NCBI GenBank assembly: GCA_015039465.1
Contig: MU130381.1
Span: 591,807 to 655,806, forward strand
Direction of reading: 5' to 3'
Source of the DNA: Phlegmacium glaucopus
Lineage: Eukaryota; Basidiomycota; Agaricomycetes; Agaricales; Cortinariaceae
Length of the DNA: 64,000 nt
Shown: one piece after another, positions 34,164 to 45,329 of the stretch
Layout: each line of letters begins with the position of its first letter
Numbering within the stretch: position 1 is the stretch's first letter
The notes under the pieces: model-generated
Databases searched by the model: none
What the model was told of the DNA's origin: nothing
Seen by the model: only the letters and a program-made list of their open reading frames with translations
Program-made: the position numbers and the translations under genes

Positions 34164-35981
34164 ATGTTACCTGATACTAAAGGCATCACCAAGGTGCGCA
34201 ACGATAACTCGCTGTATACCCTTTGGACGAAATATGGCAAGTGGGATTCCGAGGGATCTTCTCTATTTCAGCAGCGTCCAGTGCCACGCCAGACTGGAAA
34301 TGATCGAGCATCAGATGACATTAATGTACCAGCAACCTGCCTTATCTTCGCCCTTCCAGACGACCTCCAGAAAGAGCTTAAACTAACTGTTTCCAATGTT
34401 TTGATCCGAGATGATTACTGCCAGGCACTCAATGACGTCTGGAACTTCGCAGCCGACAATGGCTTACCACCGCCTCTACATGAATCCTCCACTGGCACAC
34501 AAGATTTCAAAAATCCGTACTTACAGGTTACTCAGCAGTCCAGCATAATAGGAGCCGTTACACTGCTCGGGCATCCTGGAATTGGTAAGCATTCAGGTTT
34601 GTGATTTCTCATGATCTCATCCTATCTCCCTGGTCAGGAAAAAGTCTGTGGCTACTTATCGTCCTCTTCCTCCGCGTCCTTGCAGGATGCCCAACTATAT
34701 ATCATTTTGAACCGGGAAATTGTTATGTTTTCAATGCAGATGGCTTATACGAAGTCAATTTTGGAGATACTGGACTTGGACTACAGCCATCAGGCCGTTT
34801 GCATTTTAATAAAGCCATCTCATCACAATATTGGTGCTTAGTTGATTCCAACCGGAGTGTCACAAGCGTACCTCCCTTCCTGGCGTTGCTAGGTACTTTC
34901 CTCATACAAGTGGCGTCACCTCGTAGCGACCCGATTGAATGGCGGAAGAAATATGATCACGTGTCGATCACTTATTATATGAAGAACTGGTTGCTCTCCG
35001 AGCTCATTATGGGGTGAATGGGCTCTTGTTATCCTTTATTGCATTATTGACTATCATCTCAGTCGCACGTTGCAGAACACAAAGGAACCTTGTTCTGAAG
35101 CGGACCTCGAAAAATTCTATTCTCGATATGCCCCTTCAGCACGTATGGCCTACAATTTTGCCCACCGTTACCTCTCAGTATATGAGAAAATGGTTATGGA
35201 TGAGATTTGGAAACTGTCCTTCGACACAATTTCGGATGTCTTATCTGCTGCCTCGTTGGGCACTGCCGAAAACATAGTATCACACCACATCCTCCTTGTT
35301 AGCCCTCAAGATGATCGCACAATCCATATGATTACAATTCCCACACGTTACATATACAAAATGCTTCGTGACCATCTCCATATTACGACATTGCAGGAAG
35401 CGGCGAAACTGTATCAAATCTTTGTCCGCAACTCGTACACCAGGGCATCTGCTGGCTACATCTTGGATGATGTTCACGATCTGTTCTGCAAGGGTGGAGA
35501 ATGGCTAGTAACTCCTTTGACGAAGAATAAAGGACCGGTAAACACCCATTTCAAGTCCCGGAATCAGAATGCAAAATCCTATATGCGTCTTGGTTACGGT
35601 GGTGACGGTGATCTAGTAAAAATCGCGCGCCGAGGTCTTCCCCAAACCGCCACATTCATCCCCTTGGCACATCATCGATACCTCATTGGCCAGAATATCA
35701 ATCTCGAAAGCGGTTATTACCAACCTGCGCCTGGACAGCCAACCTTTGATAGCTTCATCTATGATAAAGCTAGCCTAACTGCTACGATGCTTCAAATGAC
35801 GGTCGCTACACACCACGATGCCAAAGCCAAGGGCATAGAATGGCTCAGACATCAGGGCGCGGAGAAATTTCGCTTGGTGGCTGTTATACCGCCAGACACA
35901 CCGTTAGATCTGACGATTCCGAACAATTTGGACCCTCTGATCATGGAAGTGTACAACCTCGTTCTGGAGGAAATTATATAA
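34164..35981 (+). CDS. Crinkler/RHS-type P-loop protein with nuclease-like C-terminus
   Basis: Three exons join in frame. After a variable N-terminal region, AVTLLGHPGIGKSLWLLIVL is a Walker A loop at about residues 132-151. Next is VLAGCPTIYHFEPGNCYVFN, and then the block SEADLEKFYSRYAPSARMAY typical of this family. DLFCKGGEWLVTPLTK follows. The C-terminal part contains TFDSFIYDKASLTATMLQMT, then KAKGIEWLRHQGAEKFRLVA. Its D..(Q)xT..K pattern resembles a restriction-endonuclease-like fold. This arrangement is known from Crinkler and retrotransposon-hot-spot proteins, thought to have effector or genome-conflict roles and common in Agaricomycetes. Introns are near 34584-34636 and 35018-35065. 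The start ATG at 34164 is clear. A LFLAK-type N-terminus was not identified. Confidence 0.65.
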
Positions 35982-37181
35982 TTGTTCTTTTTACACATTT
36001 GCAGTGTCATGATGTTCAATATGCCACTTAGTCTTAGTTGTTGGGTTCGACGAGATAATCATGGACGTAAAACCAGTGTTGGACGGTTATAGTGTAACAG
36101 AGAACCGAAGTTACGGTTACTATTCTCTTTTTGTCTGCGAACTCAGGAGTCAACAGGTTTGCGAGCGCCTCTTCAGTATATTTGGCAACATCCTCAGGCT
36201 CACAAAGCTTCGAAATCGAACTATGTCCTGCATGTCGTGTCCGGCACTGCATGAGAGTTCGCCCTCACTCGTTCTTCATTAGGTGTACAGAAGTTGACTA
36301 TTTTAGGCAAATTAAGATTGCCAGTGAAGTTGAACTCGGGTCCAGTAAAGATATCTCCATGCAGGAGGTCCTTGAAGCCCTTAGTTGGCACAAGGCGCCG
36401 AAAGACTTGTAAAAATTCTCAATATGGCCGTTGCAGAAACGTCAAATATCCCCGCCCTATCAGGCGATTTCTTTTTCACCTGCGAAAGGGTGTAGAATAT
36501 GATATTCTCAAAGAATTTGAATGTTATGTAGGCGAGAACTCTCAAGAACTGTTATTGTAATTCCATAATATTTACAGCGCTTTCTTTGGTGCCGGACAGG
36601 GAGTCTGCTTTCCAAAAGAGTGTTATCACCATAAGCGCCCATACAACGATTCTGGCTCTCTTTGGTAACCATGGTCCATGACTTGTGTTCTGGTTATGTT
36701 CTTTCACAAAAACCCAATTTCGGACAACTTCAAACCCAATCCACAGCCAGCGATATAGTACCAGACTTTTTCAACGTCTCGAAGGTGGTCAACTTGAAGG
36801 TCCACCCCCAAAGCCGCCACTGCCTACACTGTTCAATCCTCATCTTCTCCTGTGCCGTAGAGAGGACAGCGTGAACTTCTGGGTGCCGTCGGCCATCGTT
36901 CGGATTTGGCAGTCCTATTCAACATTATGTCTCATTCTAACCCCGGAACCTGCGATTATGGTGAATATAAACTTGGCATCTGAAGGCGAAGGCAGTGTTG
37001 ACATTTATAATATGACATATGATGGAGCTTCAAACGCAAGCGAGGGTCACGGACATCATCCTCATATTGGTTCAGTACTATCTTATAACTGCCCTCCTGG
37101 CTCGTCGACTGCTATACAGCCGCACATCATCTAAAACATTGTAAAAATATCCCACTTTTGACCTTAAGGAATCAAGACCAA
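35982..37181. other. 1.2 kb without a recognised gene
   Basis: Short frames exist but none resembles a known family or joins by plausible introns. It holds the second copy of the 24-base repeat (36570-36593) and the upstream region of the kinase gene. A decayed relative of the P-loop gene could be hidden here but I cannot support it. Confidence 0.4.
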
Positions 37182-38498
37182 ATGCCCTCTGCACCTCAAG
37201 AGCGTATTGAGGTGGTCGGGAGTCCTTCAGTATCTGTCCAAGACGACCAATTGCGTATTGGAGACCCGTATACAAGTGAATTCTATCTTTTTCTCTAATC
37301 TCCGCCTTTCCACTAAGTATCAGGCTCCATACGTTCATACACTCCTCTCAGGGACCTAGGCGAAGGATTATTTTCCACCGTTTGGTTATGTGATTGGCAT
37401 AGTGCTTTGCCTCCAGGCTTGGCTCGTCCAGCCATGCAGAATTCGGGCGTGAGGCCTGAATGGACAGACAAGCGACTCGTAGCCGTCAAGCGGGTTGGTA
37501 GGAAGTGGCTACACAATTCGATAGACAAGGAACTCAAGGTTGTTTTCATTAGCCTACATTCTTTCTTTTGACGAAATTTGAACTTCTGCAGGTACTGCGG
37601 GCTCTTCCTGTTCATCCGAACATCGTCACTTTGTATGATGCATTCAGTGTTAATTCCCCGGCACAAACGTATCTCGTATTGGAACCAATGGAAGGCACTT
37701 TATACCATCTCTTCAAGGTCAGGAAAGGCCGATCGTTTGCAGGTGTCTTGGTAGCTTCAATATTCCGTCAAATCGCCTCTGCTATTTTCCACATTCATGA
37801 CAATGGCTATTTCCATCGTGACATGAAGCCAGAAAATATACTTGTTACAACGACCGGGATTTTTGAATACACGACAATCTCGCCGATGGCCCCTCCAGAT
37901 ACCCCAAAGGAAAGGGACGTTGTCGTTATAATTAAATTGGGTGATTTTGGTCTTGCCCGAGAGACGAACAGCAACCCTCCATATACCGAATACGTCACTA
38001 CTCGATGGTACCGTGCCCCAGAAGTATCGCTTCTGGGTAACACTTACTCTAGCGCGGTAGACATGTGGGGTTTAGGCGCCATTATGGCAGAAACTCTTAA
38101 CCTACGTCCTCTTTTCCCTGGAGAAACCCAGGTAGATCAAATTGAGAAGATATGTGCAGTTCTTGGTGACCCTTCTGATGAGTATGGCATCGATTCTTCA
38201 GGGATTCCGATAGGCGGCGGTCCATGGCCAAGTGGAATTGCGTTGGCCGATGCCATTGGGTTTCAATTCCCAAAGGTACGTATTCAGATTTGACTCTGAC
38301 AAACTAGCTCTGAAAACAGCGGTTTCTATTGTTTAGAAGGTCCCATCAGATTTTGCCTCTCTGTTTGAACCACGAGTCCCTATCTCTCTCATCAGCGCCA
38401 TTCGAGGTCTCTTGATGTATGACCCCCAGAGGCGATTAACAAGCCGGGAATGTCTTGAACATCCCTTCGTGAGAGAGACAGAAGCTTATCTACCCTGA
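37182..38498 (+). CDS. CMGC protein kinase, MAK/RCK-like
   Basis: Kinase motifs appear in order: DLGEGLFSTVWLCDWH (glycine loop), RLVAVKRVGRKW (catalytic Lys), YLVLEPMEGTLYHLF, HIHDNGYFHRDMKPENILV (catalytic loop), IIKLGDFGLARE (DFG), PYTEYVTTRWYRAPEVSLLG, VDMWGLGAIMAE and FPGETQVDQIEKICAVLGDP. The TEY-V-TTRWYRAPE activation segment and the insert after the catalytic loop fit the MAK/RCK/Ime2 group. A first exon with ATG at 37182 (MPSAPQERIEVV) splices in phase at 37320-ish, but this is my weakest exon. The protein stops soon after subdomain XI (EHPFVRETEAYLP), lacking the long C-terminal tail usual in fungal members. Confidence 0.8.
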
Positions 38499-39045
38499 AG
38501 ACCGAAGCATATTGGGAGACGGATTTGTAAATTATTCCGGTAATCTGGAGTGTGTGTTGGTAAAATAATGTACTCAAGTAATAATCTGCTTGTACCTATC
38601 GCGGCAGCGGCACTTACCAAGGAAATCAAGAGCCTGAGCGTGAGCTTGATTAGTGATTCAGTGCGCGTTCTTATTTGTACCTACTCTAAATTCAATAAAC
38701 TATAACTATAAGCCAGAGCCTGAGTCCGTTGAATAACAATCGCTGGGGTATACTAAAGCGCTCTCAGAAGTGTGGTGATAACCTGTTCAAATAAAACAGT
38801 TAGTTGGGCATAGGAATGTCGCATCTTGCGACAACCGTTAGTACATCCCCATACTTTTGTTCCAAGAGGGTTCTGCGTTTGCATAGAACCCAAATTTCTA
38901 TGGAGACGAGATGAAGTCTAGACCGAAGTCGAAGCTGTATAGTAAACATATACTTACATCGTAATAGCTTATTAAAAGGAATAGCATAAAGCCTGAGCTG
39001 ACAATGCATTTTCACCCACAACCGCCCACTTGAATACTCATTGAG
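38499..39045. other. intergenic, nothing recognised
   Basis: Between the kinase and the NTF2-like gene, both on plus. No continuation of the kinase tail could be found here. Confidence 0.5.
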
Positions 39046-39761
39046 ATGGCCATTTCACGTTCAGAGAGACAGAACGTCACTATGCAGGAAATCGAGGACG
39101 GAAAGCAATGGGTTCATGAGGTTAGTAGAAAAATAATTGTGTAGGCAGGTGCCACATACGCTAACGCGAGAACTTGGCTGCGCATGCAAATTTCTTTTCA
39201 AGATGTATCGAATGGCCGACGCCAAGAATGTGGGGATGGTTGGCATTTTCTTGAACGAGGACGCTATTTTGAATTTCTCCAATGCCCCTCCCTTGCAAGG
39301 ACGAAGTGCGTTGGAGCGACTCTATATCTGGGAATACGGAGCATGTCCACGTATTGATCACAGGTGGGGTGCTTTTTCACTAAAGAGACGCTTAGCTTGA
39401 TAATTCTGTGTGTTCGATGTAGTATCCAAGATAGTTAGTACATTCCACGGTGAATAACTCAACTCTCCGAGCTGACCTATATTGTTGTAGTTCGGGTGTT
39501 GGAAGATCAGATCATTGTCAAGCTTGCTATTACATATCATTTCAAGAGTGGTTCCCACCACGCGATGAACTGTGTTTTTATATGGCATAAGCTTCCCCAG
39601 GTACGAATACTCATCTGTAAAAGACTCTCCAGATGGTAACTTTTATTTCTTTTTTGGTTTAGGACAAGAGAGCATCGCGCGTCGACGTGGATGGCAACTT
39701 CTCGCAAGTATTTCAGGAATTAGTTGCTGTCGCGGGACCACCGCCATTTTCACCTAACTGA
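39046..39761 (+). CDS. NTF2/SnoaL-like small protein
   Basis: Exons give MAISRSERQNVTMQEIEDGK, FKMYRMADAKNVGMVGIFLN, EDAILNFSNAPPLQGRSALE and RLYIWEYGACPRIDH. After an intron come VRVLEDQIIVKLAITYHFKS and HHAMNCVFIWHKLPQ. The last exon is DKRASRVDVDGNFSQVFQEL, ending at TGA 39759-39761. An opening helix pair, a strand with EDAILNF, GRSALE, then alternating strands is the NTF2-like cone fold (SnoaL/ketosteroid-isomerase-like). The splice between the first two large exons is not settled; the simplest donor at 39362 gives the wrong phase, so a nearby site is needed. Function unknown. Confidence 0.5.
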
Positions 39762-39851
39762 TACTCCCAAGGCGACACTTTTTTCGAGAAAGAAATCATA
39801 TTGTGTAAATTCGTTGAAATAAATCTGTTACTCGGCATCAACAATCAAGTT

Positions 39852-41378
39852 TTATAGATGGAAATAACTTTCTTGCGCTTGCAAGAGGCTTATCTCGACA
39901 CCAAAATTTCGTAATCTTTGTATACGTGTCGAGTGAGTGATGGCTTCCTCGGGATCGCAAAAAGTTTCGATGAATTTCAGTTGTGAAGTTGACCGTCTCC
40001 CGTCTGGAACGATGACGGCGTTGGTTATTTTTTCTCGCGTTTCTAAAAGAGTGAGAATGGGATCCAGATTGCGTGTCCCTTTCAAAAATATTTCTTCTAG
40101 GCGACCACCAATGCTAGACTCCCCTACTCTGCGCAAGACAGCCGTGTCTACGAGGGTGTTATGAGAGAAGGTAATTGATTTAAGACTCGGGGTTAGTTGA
40201 AGGAGCGCAAGCACGTCGCGTGACTCTGCATCCAGAGTTCCAAGGTAGAGTTCTTCGATCTGGCACCCGGAACGATCCAAGAGGCTGCTGTACATCCTAG
40301 GAGACCAAGGTAGTCCATCATAATTGTATATGATAAGAGATCGAAGAGCAGGAAGAATCAAAGGAAGAAAGAAAAGGTCATAACTTTCTGCATCGCACAA
40401 TTGGACAGTGAGACTACATAAGTTTTGGAGAGGTATTTGGACAGTAGATGGTCCCGAGTGCTTGATACCAAAAACGCGGACGTGGAGTTTCCTAAGCGAC
40501 CGGCACGAAAGAAGGAGTTCATGACAATCCTCCGACTGAAGACTTGAATCGCATCTAAATGTCTCTAACCTATCCCAAGGCAGCCTAAAGGTTTGTGGAA
40601 CAACAAAGGGTGTAAGTTGTATTCGAATTCTGCGGAGGCGAGCTAAGGGGCTGAATACGGATATCGGAGGTGTCCAAGGGGGCAGAACGGGTGTAGGGTC
40701 GAGGCCAGTATAGGCAACCACGTGTAGACTTTCTAAGGAATCCAAGGATCCAACTGGCAAAGAGAAAAGCGCTTTAATTTGCGATGGCTGCAGTACGAGA
40801 TGGAGATATCTGAATTTATGAGAGAAAGGAACGATGATTTGGTTAACAAAATCTTCCCTTGGAGTTGAATTCTCGAAGGTATCAGTTATTGTAAGAGACA
40901 GCGGCGAGTCTCCAGCTCGAGAAAACCACGTAAGTGCAGCATTCACTTTTTGAGATCGACTGTGAGCGTTCTCGACGAAGAAGTGTAGATCCTTCCAAAG
41001 TTCTGGCATACAGAGGGCGGTACGCCGCCAGGCAGAACATATCCTGCCAAGGAGTAAAGGCGGATTCTGCAGGCTGGGACCGGAGTTGTTACATCCTACA
41101 AAGACGTAATGGAATATATGCTGCAACATTTCACGGGGTAACCTTTTATGGGGGGCGAGGGCAATGTGATATCGGGTTATGAGAGTGGTAAGCTTTGAAA
41201 GGTCTTCAATAAGTTCGGTACGATTCATATCCGTTGCGTTTTTAATGGCTTCAGTAACTTGAAATAATTGGTATTCCCTGGCTCGTAGTCGAGCCTTTGC
41301 ATGCTTGGTCTCGTGTGCAGATAATTGCGCATTTGTCAGTCCTACTTGATGATCGAAGGAGTCATACTGCACTGGCAT
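39852..41378 (-). CDS. F-box-like protein
   Basis: An uninterrupted 508-codon frame with ATG at 41378. A coiled N-terminus (HAKARLRAREYQLFQVTEAI) precedes the F-box-like helices KRLPREMLQHIFHYVFVGCN, then LGRICSAWRRTALCMPELWK. The remainder is a series of leucine-rich segments such as SLPVGSLDSLESLHVVAYTG and LQNLCSLTVQLCDAE. This is the common agaricomycete F-box-like architecture with LRR-like C-terminus, presumed to feed targets to SCF ligases. No intron is needed. The target is unknown. It is not closely similar to the F-box gene at 68-1713 as far as can be read. Confidence 0.8.
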   Translation of the reverse strand: MPVQYDSFDHQVGLTNAQLSAHETKHAKARLRAREYQLFQVTEAIKNATDMNRTELIEDLSKLTTLITRYHIALAPHKRLPREMLQHIFHYVFVGCNNSGPSLQNPPLLLGRICSAWRRTALCMPELWKDLHFFVENAHSRSQKVNAALTWFSRAGDSPLSLTITDTFENSTPREDFVNQIIVPFSHKFRYLHLVLQPSQIKALFSLPVGSLDSLESLHVVAYTGLDPTPVLPPWTPPISVFSPLARLRRIRIQLTPFVVPQTFRLPWDRLETFRCDSSLQSEDCHELLLSCRSLRKLHVRVFGIKHSGPSTVQIPLQNLCSLTVQLCDAESYDLFFLPLILPALRSLIIYNYDGLPWSPRMYSSLLDRSGCQIEELYLGTLDAESRDVLALLQLTPSLKSITFSHNTLVDTAVLRRVGESSIGGRLEEIFLKGTRNLDPILTLLETREKITNAVIVPDGRRSTSQLKFIETFCDPEEAITHSTRIQRLRNFGVEISLLQAQESYFHL

Positions 41379-41869
41379 TGGAGACGCTTATAAAATATTA
41401 GCATGTTGCAGAAACTTGGGGATCAGTTCAGCAGCCTACCTTCTAGCCTTGACACTAGACGTTGCGGGATGTATTGATGCCTCCTAAAAACAAAATTTGA
41501 AAGTGCCGTATTATTTGAATTGGTCGCCAGTAAAGATGAATGAAGACGATATTATTATTGTTTAAAAGATCGACCAGGGCACTATGGAACAAGCAGGAAT
41601 CTCTGCTTGAGATTGTAGTCTCGAATGAATAAAGCTTGCAACAGCATAGGCCTCCAGGCAGTATTGTTCCAAGGCATGAGGCAAGCTAGGCTCGGACATT
41701 TCCGAATATGCTTGGCGAGTTTTTAAACTCCAAAAAGCTCCGATTGAAAAACCTCTACAGTCCTCATTGATAAGTTACGGAGCCCAGTCTTGTTTGCTTA
41801 CAATACACAAATTTCTCGGAGTCGGCAACACATACTGAGAATTGCCGGACTTGGTTTCTCCCCTCTAAG
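41379..41869. other. divergent intergenic region
   Basis: Holds upstream regions of the F-box gene (minus) and the Nudix gene (plus). No other feature seen. Confidence 0.4.
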
Positions 41870-43607
<1,738 letters not shown>

Positions 43608-43845
43608 ACACCTCAATGAGATTCAAGCCACGGTCATATTCTAGGTAGCTATTCCTGAAATACTGATCCGGGTATTATAGAATTCTTAAATAGAATAATC
43701 GCAAAATTGAGCATTGTGTACGTCAGATTGCCTTGGTTAAATTCCCGGTCTAGTGTGGCCAGGGCTAGTCAACACTAGCGCTAGCGGCGGACCTGAGCAT
43801 ACTCAATACAATCAGTCTCGAAGAAAGGCAGAAACAATAAGTATC

Positions 43846-44892
43846 TCATTCCACCAGTTGGTATTGGATTCCACAGAAATGCATGAATCTGTTGAGGTTG
43901 TGATCTTGAGAATCAGAATCCGAGTTGTGCAAATTATAATCAGACATGAGGGCCTTCGTAGTTTCAGCTTTAAACCAAGGTTCAGAAAATTTGTTATTAC
44001 AACGTTTATGAACTTACCGTCGAGACTGAATAAACTTTCCAGATCTTTAGGGTAATGGCGACTGACAGTGTCGTCAGTCATATGGATAGTCCCAAGCGGA
44101 TCCTCTTTTTTGCTAATCCGGAGATTTGCGTTGGCTCGACGGCTCTCCCTAACAAATTCTGTGGCATCAAGATGATCAGTTGAAGCCATAAATCAAACCT
44201 ACGCACGAGTCATGCAATGCAAGCCTGACCTTCTTAAGCTCACCCTTGCTTACAGCAACTTCGTCTTGTAGTTCTTGAGGGATGTGAGTCTTCAGGCATT
44301 TTGTAACGCCTTCTTGAACTAGCTTATCCATTTGTTCGGCGATCTCTCGGTCCACTATCAAAGCATTCAATTACACAAGTGATAAAAATAAAATAAACTT
44401 ACCCTCTTTTTTTATGTTGGCCAAGACCTCGCTCTGTAGCAGCCCATCAAGAATACCTGATTAATCGTCAATGACAGGTACAAAGCGAAGGATATCGGCA
44501 AACAAATATACCTTGGATCTCTTCGATGGCTGCTTTGTGTCTTTGGTCTTGATTTTTTAGTTGTTCGTGGAGACTACGTGAGTCACCTAATCAGGCTGAG
44601 AGTATCCAAGAACATTTAAATAAGCACGAACTCTATGATTTCCAGTTTTGTTCCTACGGCGCCGGCCAATGAAGCCATTTGCGTTGTTTGGTCAGGTAAC
44701 CCATCGAATGCATCCTATATAACGAGTTGATCTTAGAAATATACAACGACTGAGAGAGACACGCATACATTGAGTCTTTGAAGTGGCTGCTTCAAGTCTC
44801 CGAAAAGCCCCTGTGTCTTGGCCCCTGCATCATCGAGAGGATTAAGAGGGGACTTGCGATCTTTGGAGCTGGTTGGTGTAGGAGGTACCATG
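43846..44892 (-). CDS. coiled-coil hypothetical protein
   Basis: Exons join to MVPPTPTSSKDRKSPLNPLD, KTQGLFGDLKQPLQRLNDAF, LPDQTTQMASLAGAVGTKLE and HEQLKNQDQRHKAAIEEIQG. Further exons give KKEVDREIAEQMDKLVQEGV, LQDEVAVSKGELKKVRLALH, SRHYPKDLESLFSLDG and a final exon ending NLNRFMHFCGIQYQLVE. Long heptad-like helices with frequent Lys/Glu/Leu suggest a coiled coil. No enzyme motif or membrane span is present. The good frame continuity across about seven short introns supports a real gene. The function is unknown. The ATG at 44892 could be preceded by another exon; the frame stays open a little upstream. Confidence 0.65.
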
Positions 44893-45329
44893 GGGTTGTA
44901 AATGAAGGATCCTGCGTGTGGGGAGAATCTACATATACTAGTAGCATGATGATTTTCCAGACACGTGGTTTCCTCGAGAACGGCATGAGGCCAGTATCAG
45001 AATTAGTAGTATCTGTAAATATTAGCAAGGGTTTTATGAAATCAGTCGTTATCAACCAACGAGAAGCGGCAGCATGACGGTAAGGCGATGTGATGGCGTA
45101 TCGGGCAACTAGCCGGGAATGGGAGTTCTGAGTCCGCTGGAGGAGCTTGGTGGCTTGATTCATCTGAGCAGAGCAGCTGAGGAAAGCGAGCTGGGGAAAA
45201 AAATCTAATGATACTAAAGTATGTGTAAAAGATAATAACAAAATAATAAGGATGGTTGTTGCGTTGCACCGGTGAGAAGGGATACAAGTGGGATCCGTAA
45301 ATACATACATGCCATGCCGTGCGGGAAAA
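44893..45329. other. intergenic; unassigned Arg-rich short frame
   Basis: A minus-strand frame near 45060-45165 starts MNQATKLLQRTQNSHSRLVA and looks presequence-like, but no downstream exon could be joined to it. Otherwise nothing seen. Confidence 0.3.

Noticed and set aside
36685..37134. Plus-strand frame of 149 codons upstream of the kinase
   Set aside because: Low-complexity and unlike any family; could not be linked to the kinase or the P-loop gene.
45042..45287. Small mitochondrial protein starting MNQATKLLQ
   Set aside because: Presequence-like, but no in-frame continuation or splice partner could be found.
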